From the NCBI GenBank assembly GCA_032158295.1, contig CM063247.1, positions 13,175,315-13,239,314 on the forward strand: a DNA stretch of 64,000 nucleotides, given 5' to 3'. Positions 62,301 to 64,000 of the stretch are shown in pieces. The DNA comes from Pycnopodia helianthoides. Its lineage: Eukaryota > Echinodermata > Asteroidea > Forcipulatida > Asteriidae. Positions within the stretch are counted from its first letter, which is position 1. Each line of letters opens with the position of its first letter. The position numbers were made by a program, and so were the translations under genes. The notes under the pieces were generated by a model. That model was not told where the DNA came from. It searched no databases and saw only the letters and a program-made list of their open reading frames with translations.

Positions 62301-62690
62301 TAGCATGACAGCCTCGATAGGACTATATCTACTGCGAAAAGGTGTTCTGAAAAACATTTTTGTCGACTTTTATGCAAATAAATATATGTAACGCCTCACG
62401 GCAAAATTTTCGGGTTTGTTTTTGTTGAGGTGTTCGTGCAATAGCGCGAACAACTCAATGTTTTTGTTCGTTTTTCTTTTGTTTTGTTTTTTTAGGTGTT
62501 TTTGCAACAGCGCGAACAACTCATTGTTTTTGCTGACAATTTATTTCAAGGGATGTTTTCCTCGATAGCCTTACCTAGGCTCCAGAGACTCGTCTACAAT
62601 GTTTACAGTTGGTGTGTCTTGTTCGTAGATTTTCACGGCAATTAAGCCGATGGTTGACGCCACGGACAGACCGAAGCAAAACTTCAACAT
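23994..62690 (-). CDS. ST6GALNAC2-like: ST6GalNAc-type alpha-2,6-sialyltransferase, nine coding exons
   Basis: Joined minus-strand CDS: 62690-62575, 46728-46464, 40724-40556, 31343-31160, 29671-29533, 27506-27403, 26706-26623, 24661-24571, 24161-23994. It gives 439 codons without an internal stop, and every junction is GT-AG and in phase. Seen in the protein: signal anchor about residues 3-21; stem with sequons at N88 and N101; CP motif at 129-130; sialylmotif L from C219 (CAVIGNGG, then IDANDYVFR) to about 265; sialylmotif S about 364-390 (RPTTGA, ALHTCDE) with C382; motif III HYYD at 400-403; motif VS H415-x4-E420. Two cysteines, C219 and C382, sit where the family forms its L-S disulfide. 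Family knowledge: such enzymes move sialic acid from CMP-Neu5Ac to the 6-OH of GalNAc on O-glycans in the Golgi. The ALHTCD and GNGG...DYVFR stretches fit ST6GALNAC1/2 rather than the shorter ST6GALNAC3-6. Exact substrate is inferred. No AATAAA on the minus strand was found within about 0.9 kb of the stop. Confidence 0.93.
24571..24661 (-). CDS. ST6GALNAC2-like: Sialyltransferase coding exon 8 (sialylmotif S)
   Basis: Residues 354-384: sequon NST at 357, then HKPVHRPTTGAIMLL and ALHTCDE. RPTTG(A)xxLLxALxxCD is sialylmotif S, which contributes to both donor and acceptor binding. C382 is the expected disulfide partner of C219. Acceptor ATACCAG, donor GTACGT at a codon boundary. Confidence 0.93.
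24662..25279. other. Intron 7, first part, nothing recognised
   Basis: AT-rich intron sequence with no motif I can name. Confidence 0.3.
25280..25413. mobile_element. Small TIR element, GCCCTTTTCGAAACC ends
   Basis: 134 bp. Left end GCCCTTTTCGAAACCACGG, right end CCGCGGTTTCGAAAAGGGC, with the inverted similarity continuing inward. Lies in intron 7. Confidence 0.82.
25880..26590 (+). repeat. GTCAAGTCA minisatellite, two blocks
   Basis: Block 1 (25880-26035) and block 2 (26260-26590) of degenerate units. The block 2 unit is about 32 bp: CAAGTCCAAGTCAAGTCACA plus GTCTTTTTTG. Between the blocks is a GC-rich hairpin (TGCCCAGCGCC near 26077, GGCGCTGGGCA near 26123). Lies in intron 7. Confidence 0.88.
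26623..26706 (-). CDS. ST6GALNAC2-like: Sialyltransferase coding exon 7
   Basis: Residues 326-353 plus two bases of codon 354. It contains VKLVHPDFERYLKW, matching the family element (L)LHPDFxxYLxxR that precedes sialylmotif S. Acceptor AATTGCAG. The donor reads GTTATA, a weak match to the consensus and the poorest splice site of the gene; no better in-phase GT is nearby. At 84 bp it is the smallest coding exon. Confidence 0.85.
26737..27150. repeat. Dispersed repeat R, copy 1 (intron 6)
   Basis: Shares GAGAAGCACTGCAGCTGTTG, TTCGAAGTAATATGGTTTGG and ACATTTGAATC with 44975-45185 and 47188-47555. No coding capacity. Confidence 0.75.
27403..27506 (-). CDS. ST6GALNAC2-like: Sialyltransferase coding exon 6
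   Basis: Residues 292-325 plus two bases of codon 326: GIKYVFFANNGWTYYYLNAA followed by a polar loop with sequon NKT at 314. This corresponds to the beta strand (xIxYIFx) and following helix between motifs L and S in ST6GALNAC1/2. Acceptor TTGTTTCAG, donor GTAAAT. Phases are 0 at the start and 2 at the end. Confidence 0.87.
27690..28785 (+). mobile_element. 5'-truncated CR1/L2-like LINE fragment, antisense in intron 5
   Basis: Plus-strand reading gives GGVPQGTLVGPVSF (RT domain 4), a degenerate active site (HVDDLT at about 27815), NMQERLNTLQEWSDQNKLKL, NPTKCQAL, then after frameshifts LLGVMIQNDLKW, IQRRVCRYILG and YQESLTKLELEPLHVR. These are the typical RT palm-to-thumb and C-terminal segments of CR1/L2-like elements. 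Several stops and frameshifts. The tail region runs to about 28785, where an AATAAATAAAATAA end is seen. Confidence 0.8.
28800..28960 (+). mobile_element. tRNA-derived SINE (intron 5)
   Basis: A-box-like GTTAGTGGTGAGACG, then GCAAAGGTCGTGGGTTCGAA with the B box, and tail GATATTTTTCACAGG. Same family as 34515-34640 on the other strand (shared TCTGCTCTAG and CAAAGGTCGTGGGTTCGAA). Confidence 0.7.
28961..29335. repeat. CA-tract-linked repeat, two copies (intron 5)
   Basis: Two cores with several TTGTGGGGTCC/TTGTGGGGACC motifs, each next to a CA run. Related to the three-copy block at 37510-38160. Confidence 0.8.
29365..29515. mobile_element. ACCCGG-rich inverted-repeat element beside exon 5 donor
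   Basis: Begins AACTCCCGGGTCAGAAGTG and ends GTTAACTCAGACCCGGGG, with several internal ACCCGG/CCGGGT copies. Looks like a small foldback element. Its right edge is within about 20 bp of the exon 5 donor. Confidence 0.6.
29533..29671 (-). CDS. ST6GALNAC2-like: Sialyltransferase coding exon 5 (second half of sialylmotif L)
   Basis: Residues 245-291: RVNVAVTKGFEKDVGSKTSF followed by YCFTMNTLSNSL. This matches the second half of sialylmotif L (KGFExDVGxKTSFY). Two positions differ from what I know of vertebrate ST6GALNAC1/2: V where (L/N)-G-A is usual (VNVAV) and C where YGFT is usual (YCFT). Acceptor TAG after a weak pyrimidine tract, donor GTCAGT. A short inverted-repeat element rich in ACCCGG begins about 20 bp inside the following intron. 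Confidence 0.92.
29680..30432. other. Intron 4, nothing recognised
   Basis: AT-rich intron sequence without identifiable element apart from GGGGTCCAGGGGCCCGCAGG near 30190. Confidence 0.3.
30433..30642. repeat. Long imperfect hairpin (arms about 90 bp)
   Basis: The left arm (30433-30521) pairs with the right arm (30551-30642); the loop is about 29 nt. The arms share GGTATAACATGTAAACAT, ACCAAGCAAGC and GAAAAGCATGGCTGC with a few mismatches. Confidence 0.9.
30643..31146. mobile_element. TIR-like element related to the tandem-array unit (intron 4)
   Basis: The ends share GGGTGCACCCCAC in inverted orientation (about 30654 and 31118). The reverse complement of about 30830-31000 matches array sequence such as 2998-3150: GGGGGTTGTT, AAGAGGTGTAGGGA-like, TTTTTCAAGATTGATGC. 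Confidence 0.7.
31160..31343 (-). CDS. ST6GALNAC2-like: Sialyltransferase coding exon 4 (first half of sialylmotif L)
   Basis: Residues 184-244 plus two bases of codon 245. It holds GCTRCAVIGNGGMMNGS at 215-231 and EEIDANDYVF at 235-244, the start of sialylmotif L, which binds the CMP-sialic acid donor. C219 is the expected disulfide cysteine and C216 is a second conserved-looking cysteine. NGS at 229-231 is a possible but probably buried sequon. Acceptor TCCTCAG, donor GTAACT. This exon alone identifies the sialyltransferase family. Confidence 0.95.
31344..32635. other. Intron 3, first part, nothing recognised
   Basis: AT-rich; no element or ORF with a known domain. Minus-strand frames of 71-74 codons are unsupported. 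Confidence 0.3.
32636..33407. mobile_element. Candidate TIR element, 772 bp, GC-richer than flanks
   Basis: Inverted ends GTCAATTTGAATCCTGAAC and GTTCAGGCTTCAAATTGAC, extending over about 31 bp. The interior has repeated AACGTTTGCG and GCTTCACCC. No transposase recognised and no clear target duplication. Confidence 0.6.
33410..33750 (+). repeat. Dispersed repeat S, copy 1
   Basis: Similar to 35410-35840: GAGAAAACGGTGTTTA, AACGTCAGGGTATTTTCAAC and GAAATGATTTTGAGTGC-like sequence. Confidence 0.7.
33751..34119. repeat. Long inverted repeat (arms about 165 bp, loop about 38)
   Basis: The left arm 33751-33913 is the near reverse complement of the right arm 33952-34119. Shared landmarks are TCCACTTTTCGACC, GAAAAGC, GCACCAGAAA and AAGTAGAAAAA. 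Open frames on both strands (33789-34124; 33960-34151) are by-products of the palindrome. Confidence 0.9.
34145..34514. repeat. Inverted duplicate of 54460-54830
   Basis: In reverse complement this resembles the intron 1 stretch: CAACCAAAACGGTTGACTGC, TGTCAAATGCAATACCA and AGTTATCATGACAATG-type landmarks. Confidence 0.75.
34515..34640 (-). mobile_element. tRNA-derived SINE (minus strand)
   Basis: Minus strand: A box TGGTCTAGTGGT, perfect B box GGTTCGAATCC, tail GATTTGCCTGTGG then T-run. Not a canonical tRNA: I cannot form a normal acceptor stem. The 66-codon frame through it is spurious. Confidence 0.75.
34772..34880 (-). mobile_element. Second, more decayed tRNA-SINE copy
   Basis: Minus-strand B box GGTTCGAACCCC and tail GATTTGCATGTGGC as in the neighbour at 34515; the A box is decayed. 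Confidence 0.6.
34924..35113. mobile_element. MITE of the GAGCTGCTTAAGC family
   Basis: 190 bp. Inverted ends are GGACCCATCTTCATGAGCTA and, read on the other strand, GGACCCAATGTCATAGAGCC. Same family as the TIR element of the tandem array. Confidence 0.75.
35114..35409. other. Intron 3, nothing recognised
   Basis: AT-rich spacer with no element identified. Confidence 0.3.
35410..36090 (+). repeat. Dispersed repeats S (copy 2) and T (copy 1)
   Basis: 35410-35840 matches 33410-33750. 35850-36090 matches 49150-49440 (AAACTTGACTT, TTTAGTCTA, CTGCAGTTGTAA, GGAAGATCCTAGT). Neither is coding. Confidence 0.7.
36400..36600 (+). repeat. Isolated 142-bp-type modular repeat unit
   Basis: GAGCTTCCTGTTTGAACTG, GTCAAAGTGGGGTCATC and ACAAGTGTTGTGAGCTACAA as in the 16955-17590 array. 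Confidence 0.7.
36601..37505 (+). repeat. Tandem repeat, about 147-bp period
   Basis: Copies start near 36671, 37036, 37184, 37330 and 37477 with ACCAATCCACACACCAAGTT, GATATGCCAAGTCC, ACATTTCTTTTGTTT and GCCATAATGACCT. The first interval is longer because a G-rich block is present. Different sequence from the 142-bp repeat. Confidence 0.85.
36801..36925 (+). repeat. G-rich block with G-quadruplex pattern
   Basis: Many runs of 3-13 G separated by 1-4 bases, for example GGGGAAGGGGAGGAGGGGAG. The plus strand is the template strand of the sialyltransferase gene here (intron 3). The Gly-rich frame is an artefact. Confidence 0.85.
37510..38160. repeat. CA-tract-linked repeat, three tandem copies
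   Basis: Cores starting CCTTACGGATCCGGTTTGTG at about 37549, 37763 and 37961, each followed by a CA tract of 30-70 bp. Cores are nearly identical. His-Thr or Val-Cys repeats in the open frames reflect CA translated in different frames. Confidence 0.92.
38161..38410. repeat. Related core (TTGTGGAGCAC) plus CA/CACT microsatellite
   Basis: Core 38161-38340 contains TTGTGGAGCAC twice and a TGGAGACC/GGTCTCCA inverted pair. The CA-rich tract runs 38345-38410. Confidence 0.8.
38480..38915 (+). repeat. Modular repeat family, CRE and tail segments
   Basis: AACCTGAAGACGTCACC at about 38551 (one-base variant of the TGACGTCA site), followed by GGTCATGCACA, GCGCAACACAGAGTTTGAGC and AATGGCCTGGAATAACTC. 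Confidence 0.75.
39000..39125. repeat. Repeated GGAACAGCTA motif with hairpin
   Basis: Three GGAACAGCT/TGAACAGCT copies and CTTGACGAAAAC twice. 39086-39119 forms a perfect 13-bp stem with an 8-nt loop. Confidence 0.7.
39360..39770 (+). repeat. Degenerate minisatellite, about 36-42 bp (ATATCT...GGATACCTCTA)
   Basis: Repeated GATATCTCYACTGGATACCT and CTATTCCTTAT elements, strongest at 39530-39740. Confidence 0.7.
39774..40163. mobile_element. MITE-like element, TIR AAAGGAACATTACAGAAT, second copy
   Basis: Reverse-orientation copy of 15075-15432, about 30 bp longer (extra CTCATCAAATCTGGCATTTC region). Lies in intron 3. Confidence 0.85.
40556..40724 (-). CDS. ST6GALNAC2-like: Sialyltransferase coding exon 3 (N-terminal part of catalytic domain)
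   Basis: Residues 128-183 plus the first base of codon 184. It begins SCPTTVRKK; a CP-x2-(I/V)-R element at this place is typical of ST6GALNAC1/2. It continues with LPEMPILLWNEHF and YQRLSQFAG, matching the family pattern of a hydrophobic strand, then (D/E)xHF, then (W/Y)xRLxxFA. Acceptor CTGCAG, donor GTGAGT. The donor leaves a one-base overhang (G) completed by AG of exon 4 to a Glu codon. Confidence 0.9.
40862..40960 (+). repeat. AATA-type microsatellite
   Basis: Run of ATAA/AATAAT units after a short C-run and A-run. Confidence 0.9.
40962..41091. mobile_element. 130-bp foldback MITE
   Basis: Perfect inverted ends GGGAATAACAGTGCGATGAG / CTCATCGCACTGTTATTCCC, continuing through CCGGTCTT/AAGACCGG. 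Left flank ends ATTA and right flank starts ATTA. Lies in intron 2. Confidence 0.88.
41470..44935 (+). repeat. Large block of the modular ETS/AGGTCA/CRE repeat family
   Basis: Alternating modules. TTCCGG/TTCCTG-(N)-CCGGAAGT followed by AAGGTCA at about 41722, 42166, 42961, 43105, 43236, 44181 and 44490. CRE-like TGACGTCA or relatives at about 41525, 42335, 42663, 43407, 44350 and 44660. Tail segment 43490-43760; segment 43760-44350 shared with 55680-56280; A-rich GAACACCTC-type repeat at 44800-44910. Short frames (for example 41841-42128) recur in diverged form near 61200 and are not genes. Confidence 0.8.
44975..45185. repeat. Dispersed repeat R, copy 2
   Basis: AAAAGCACTGCAGCTGTTGA and TTCGAAGTAATGCGGTTTGG as in 26737-27150. 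Confidence 0.72.
45511..46063 (+). repeat. Direct tandem duplication of about 280 bp
   Basis: 45511-45790 and 45791-46063 are nearly identical, with a small deletion (about 6 bp, GTTATAATTAGAG versus GTTAGAG) and a few substitutions. Lies in intron 2, about 400 bp beyond the exon 2 donor. Confidence 0.93.
46464..46728 (-). CDS. ST6GALNAC2-like: Sialyltransferase coding exon 2 (stem region)
   Basis: Residues 39/40-127. The acceptor is CTTTCAG just upstream and the donor is GTGAGT right after the codons for NYL. The exon encodes a hydrophilic stem with two N-glycosylation sequons (NST at 88, NRT at 101) and a charged stretch (SLEEKEYVRD). Stem sequence is not conserved in the family, so identity rests on phase, splice sites and position. 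The 265-bp length (1 + 88 codons) exactly bridges the phases of exons 1 and 3. Confidence 0.85.
46729..47187. other. Intron 1 near exon 2, nothing recognised
   Basis: Ordinary intron sequence with pyrimidine tract before exon 2; a 93-codon minus-strand frame at 46891-47172 has no known motif. Confidence 0.3.
47188..47555. repeat. Dispersed repeat R, copy 3
   Basis: GAGAAGCATTGCAGCTATTTT, AAGTAATATGGTTTGGATAA and AAATCAGCACTTAACC landmarks as in 26737-27150. Confidence 0.75.
47850..48330 (+). repeat. Two to three modular 142-bp units
   Basis: CTTCCTGTTTGGACCTGGAA at about 48028 and CTTCCTGTTTGAACCGG at about 48173 (spacing about 144), each followed by GTGGGGTC/GCGGGGTC. Confidence 0.8.
48860..49122 (-). 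pseudogene. Fragment of a second non-LTR reverse transcriptase ORF (C-terminal end)
   Basis: The minus-strand frame encodes HLSLLDRAHKRTVNLV, LQPLSHRRSVASLCLFY and HGKCATSVSDLVPP. This is the conserved post-RT segment (HLxLLDRxQxRAxxLI...LxSLxHRRxVAxLxLFYRYYHGxCSxEL) of many CR1/Jockey-like LINEs. No RT core is present upstream, so it is a short 5'-truncated relic. It is bounded on the left by a poly-G/poly-T run (48850-48880). It lies about 0.8 kb from the larger LINE but belongs to a different ORF type. Confidence 0.72.
49150..49440 (+). repeat. Dispersed repeat T, copy 2
   Basis: Similar to 35850-36090. Confidence 0.68.
49926..50255 (-). pseudogene. LINE C-terminal region
   Basis: The remnant of the same ORF after the RT: RMDLDVHWEDHMPN, then RERRMRLAGHCVRHPELA, LVLWEP and GRRRLTFVDPLKRDA. 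A basic (R)RxRxxGH(C) segment followed by LVLWxP and GRxRxT(Y/F)xDxL(K)RD is the usual tail of this kind of LINE ORF2. It is in a different frame from the RT domain because of shifts near 50330 and 50260. It ends in a normal stop, so the element's 3' end is close by. Confidence 0.8.
50277..51512 (-). pseudogene. LINE reverse transcriptase domain with in-frame stop
   Basis: The N-terminal part (51512-51241) carries SGKSCGADGVTPELL. An in-frame TAG follows at 51240-51238, after ELPD. The frame resumes with NIIPVPKSGD and DNYRRISLSS, then NGFRPKRTT, DFKKAFDTV (first catalytic Asp region), AGVLQGDTLAPF (domain 4) and DLDYADDISLLSD (YADD active site), then GLQLNPKKTKVM and FKYLGI. Near 50330 the frame shifts. 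These are RT domains 0-7 in canonical order; the RT palm is nearly complete apart from the stop. Confidence 0.92.
51979..53013 (-). pseudogene. LINE endonuclease domain, frameshifted
   Basis: The frame begins with MMETRNANRI and reaches the endonuclease motif ATFNIRTLN at about 52800. It shifts near 52760 into GLQEHRLVHKEG and continues to VVYAPTEG and LGDFNSQ (metal-binding Asp) near 52340. It then shifts again to the frame carrying DNGRRLLEVMEEHQL, ELDYVLVR and SDHRVV, the last two being the C-terminal LDYxLxR and SDH catalytic motifs of APE-like endonucleases. All catalytic signatures are present but spread over at least three frames, so no intact enzyme can be made. Confidence 0.85.
53500..54115 (-). 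repeat. Four modular 142-bp units, reverse orientation
   Basis: ACTTTGACCTTTACTTCCGG at about 53633 and relatives near 53778, 53910 and 54048, each ending in (A)CAGGAAGTT. Spacing about 135-145 bp. Confidence 0.8.
54150..54303. mobile_element. MITE of the GAGCTGCTTAAGC family, truncated
   Basis: Reverse-orientation relative of 34924-35113 (GCTAGCACAAAACA, GGTTACCAGAAATAGATTACC, GCAGCTCTATGAAATTGAG). One end has lost its TIR. Confidence 0.7.
54304..55440. repeat. Dispersed repeats, no gene
   Basis: 54460-54830 is the inverted counterpart of 34145-34514. 54780-55080 carries repeated GCTCGAAAT(G/C)ATTTTGAGTG motifs. 55120-55440 has a common repeat with CACGTAAAAGAACCC and GTGCACTATATAAGACTC. 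Confidence 0.6.
55600..57130 (+). repeat. Modular repeat family block
   Basis: 55680-56280 parallels 43760-44350. ETS/AGGTCA modules at about 56118 and 56404; CRE sites at about 56258 and 56578 (the latter with a second half TGACGCCA). A decayed CCTCGTGACGCCATTA is near 57092. Confidence 0.8.
57455..57482 (+). repeat. GATACG/GATACA hexamer microsatellite
   Basis: About five units. Confidence 0.85.
57884..58207. mobile_element. MITE-like element, TIR AGAGAGGTTTCGCAATGCTA
   Basis: 324 bp. Left end AGAGAGGTTTCGCAATGCTA, right end (reverse) AGAGAGGTTTTGCAAGGCTA. GC-richer than flanks, no ORF. Lies in intron 1. Its left end abuts the end of an unsupported 112-codon frame (57489-57827). Confidence 0.82.
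58208..59690. other. Intron 1, nothing recognised
   Basis: Ordinary AT-rich intron. An exon-like stretch on the minus strand near 58430-58340 was considered and rejected. Short frames on both strands at 59365-59599 have no known motif. Confidence 0.3.
59700..62000 (+). repeat. Modular repeat family block with internal duplication
   Basis: 59700-60000 and 61410-61720 are close copies, as are 60390-60500 and 60665-60780. CRE-type CCTGATGACGTCATCATGAC at 59893 and 61605, CCCGATGACGTCATCATGAC at 60228, TTACGTCATTATGACGTCA at about 60963. ETS/AGGTCA modules at about 59727, 60794 and 61437. Confidence 0.82.
60515..60645 (+). repeat. GAACACCTC minisatellite, two units
   Basis: TGCACGAACACCTCAAAAAA and AACGAACAAAA(A/T)CAATGAGT units of about 65 bp, as in 61925-62225. 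Confidence 0.8.
61925..62225 (+). repeat. GAACACCTC minisatellite, main array
   Basis: Six or so units of 40-65 bp: TGCACGAACACCTC, A-run, CGAACAAAAACAATGAGTTG, TTCGCGCTGT. The A-rich part shrinks toward the right. A Cys-Thr-rich frame across it is an artefact. Confidence 0.9.
62405..62535 (-). repeat. GAACACCTC minisatellite in reverse orientation
   Basis: GAGGTGTTCGTGCAATAGCG and CGCGAACAACTCA units, the reverse complement of 61925-62225. Ends about 40 bp from the coding exon 1 donor. Confidence 0.85.
62575..62690 (-). CDS. ST6GALNAC2-like: Sialyltransferase coding exon 1 (start, cytoplasmic tail, signal anchor)
   Basis: The exon runs to 62691 at its 5' side and follows a good acceptor (polypyrimidine then GCAG). 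ATG is one base inside, at 62690-62688. It encodes residues 1-38, beginning MLKFCFGLSVASTIGLIAVK: a very short basic/hydrophobic start that fits a type II Golgi anchor. It ends in a two-base overhang (AG) before donor GTAAGG. Joined to the first base of exon 2 it makes a serine codon. The start was chosen because it is the first in-frame ATG and precedes the membrane segment; the frame stays open into a candidate upstream exon, so a longer tail is possible. Confidence 0.8.
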
Positions 62691-62861
62691 CCTGCAACAG
62701 AAAACCAAAACAAAATATTATTGTTTAGTTCACACATTGAAAGAAGGGAACAAGGCTCTGTTTCGGCTTCGTTTTTGATACGAGGTTGAAAAACCACACT
62801 TCGACCACACGATATACTGTATATCAAGTACTGCAGTACCGTGCCAGTATTGTTATGCTAC

Positions 62862-62927
62862 CTGGTGAATTCAAAGCGGTTGCTTGCGTAAAGAGCCTTG
62901 GACAAGGCTAAGTCATAGTCGGCAAAC
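62862..62927 (-). other. Candidate upstream exon of the sialyltransferase gene
   Basis: A 66-bp minus-strand segment is bounded by an acceptor (GTTGACAG) and a donor (CACCAG then GTAGCA). Joined to coding exon 1 it continues the frame without stop as FADYDLALSKALYASNRFEF then TR and the exon-1 methionine. It has no in-frame ATG, so it is either 5' UTR or a coding exon whose start is further upstream. In another frame it contains ATG-ACT-TAG, a minimal upstream ORF. Splice strengths are moderate and only the sequence context supports it. Confidence 0.35.
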
Positions 62928-62939
62928 CTGTCAACGAAA

Positions 62940-64000
62940 AGCCCCCTGATACCTCTCTTGCAAGCCTAACATATACAGACAGCGGGTAAACCTATACGGG
63001 TGACACTGCATGCTGTGAAATTTTTCTCTTTACAGCTTAGTTAGAGTACTTTTTTAATACACGTGAATACGGTATGTCGGCCACCGTAGGAGAAAATTTT
63101 ATAAATTAAGGCAGTCATATTTTCAAGCAAACAGCAGAAAAACTATTCACGTTTTTTTCGCACATGGCATTATTTTAGACAAGGCAATTTTGTCAAGTTG
63201 ATATTAACGAAGAAGAAAGTTCCATTGTTAAAATTCTGGCACTTTCTGTCCTATATTACTTTGCATGTGTGTACCTTTATTTCTGGACGTGAAATCCGAT
63301 GCCAACACTTAATAATCCTGAACGCAATAATGTGCAGCTATGCAAGGTCAAGCTCATGCACTTTTTACAAGGCCTTCCTAACCAACAAGCAGTCAAATCC
63401 AGACAAGTTCTCGGGTTTAAAGAAGAAAGGTTGAGACTATGTGTTATAACTCATTTTATACCATAGAATGTTGTTTATCTAAAAGCTCCCGGTCAGAATT
63501 TACCCAGATCCGCAACGGGTGGAATCTGACCCAACTCTTCGTCAGTCTGACTCGGAATTTGTGTCAAAATGATAATGAACTGATGGTAGTACCTGTATCA
63601 CCCTTAAATGTAATAAAAACAATAAATGTAATAACAACCACAAATGTAATAAAAATCAACCATAAATTTAATAACAACCATAAATGTAATAAAAATCAAC
63701 CATAAATGTAATAAACCCATCAACTATAAATGTTATAAAAATCAAACATAAATGCAATAACCCAACCAACCACAAATGTAATAAAAATCAACCATAAATG
63801 TAATAAAAACCGATTTTATAAAAGCCTTCAACATTAAATGCCGTTTTATACAATTGGGTCATTCCGTGCCAACTCACCTGATGGATCGGCAGGCTCCGTC
63901 TCAGATTTCGCTATTTTTTTTTTTTTTTTAAACACTCCCCTATGGGTGCCTTGAACACACACAATTTTAGAGTCCTACTCCTTGGCATTTCTGAGATATG
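62940..64000. other. Presumed 5' flank of the sialyltransferase gene, no gene seen
   Basis: AT-rich sequence upstream of the candidate first exons. I see no clear promoter. On the minus strand a good donor-like site (CATCAG then GTGAGT) occurs at about 63873. The segment before it has no ATG in a usable frame, so it could at most be a 5' UTR exon. Short tandem repeats occupy 63600-63815. Confidence 0.3.
63600..63815 (+). repeat. Minisatellite, about 21-24 bp period (ATAAATGTAATAAAAAYCAACC)
   Basis: About ten imperfect copies of a unit containing AAATGTAATAAAAA and CAACCAT. The open frame across it (HKCNKNQP-type repeats) is a by-product. Confidence 0.8.

Noticed and set aside
63600..63815. 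CRISPR-like array of short repeats
   Set aside because: Units are contiguous AT-rich minisatellite without unique spacers, in a eukaryotic context.
63873..63920. First (5' UTR) exon of the sialyltransferase gene ending CATCAG/GTGAGT
   Set aside because: Only a donor is seen; no promoter or start codon and no transcript evidence, and it may be part of a repeat.

Overview
The window is eukaryotic. It is AT-rich, intron-dominated and crowded with repeats, with no prokaryotic-type gene. I read it as a marine invertebrate deuterostome, probably an echinoderm. The reasons are a sialyltransferase gene of the ST6GalNAc family (a largely deuterostome family) and many short terminal-inverted-repeat (TIR) elements, tRNA-derived SINEs and APE-type LINE fragments. 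The phylum is an inference; no sequence here proves it.

The only convincing host gene is on the minus strand, from about 62.7 kb down to 24.0 kb. Nine coding exons, all with GT-AG borders and compatible phases, join into one open frame of 439 codons. It encodes an alpha-2,6-sialyltransferase closest to ST6GALNAC1/2: a short N-terminal signal anchor, a glycosylated stem, sialylmotif L across exons 4-5, sialylmotif S in exon 8, and motifs III and VS in exon 9. A possible further 5' exon lies at 62.86-62.93 kb. The enzyme would act in the Golgi lumen on GalNAc-O-Ser/Thr glycans.

Layout: 1-14.2 kb is a head-to-tail array of about 2.0-2.3 kb composite units. Each unit contains a TIR element, a segment also found in intron 4, AT microsatellites and a tRNA-derived SINE. 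The array is capped by about 250 bp of nearly pure TA. From 14.5 to 24 kb lies the 3' flank of the gene: MITEs, a 142-bp tandem repeat and a SINE, with no recognised gene. From 24 to 62.7 kb is the gene, whose introns hold almost every repeat class in the window. These include a degenerate LINE in intron 1 (49.9-53.4 kb), two other LINE fragments, two long hairpin-forming inverted repeats (30.4 and 33.8 kb), several TIR elements, and a large modular repeat family. That family contains ETS-like, nuclear-receptor-half-site-like and CRE-like motifs. From 62.7 to 64 kb is the presumed 5' flank.

I found no CRISPR array, operon, rRNA or bona fide tRNA gene. Most short open frames are by-products of repeats. 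The most interesting items are the intact sialyltransferase with two substitutions in sialylmotif L, the composite tandem array, the modular ETS/AGGTCA/CRE repeat family, and the two long foldback sequences in transcribed introns. All repeat relationships come from reading the sequence by eye, so identities and exact ends are approximate.
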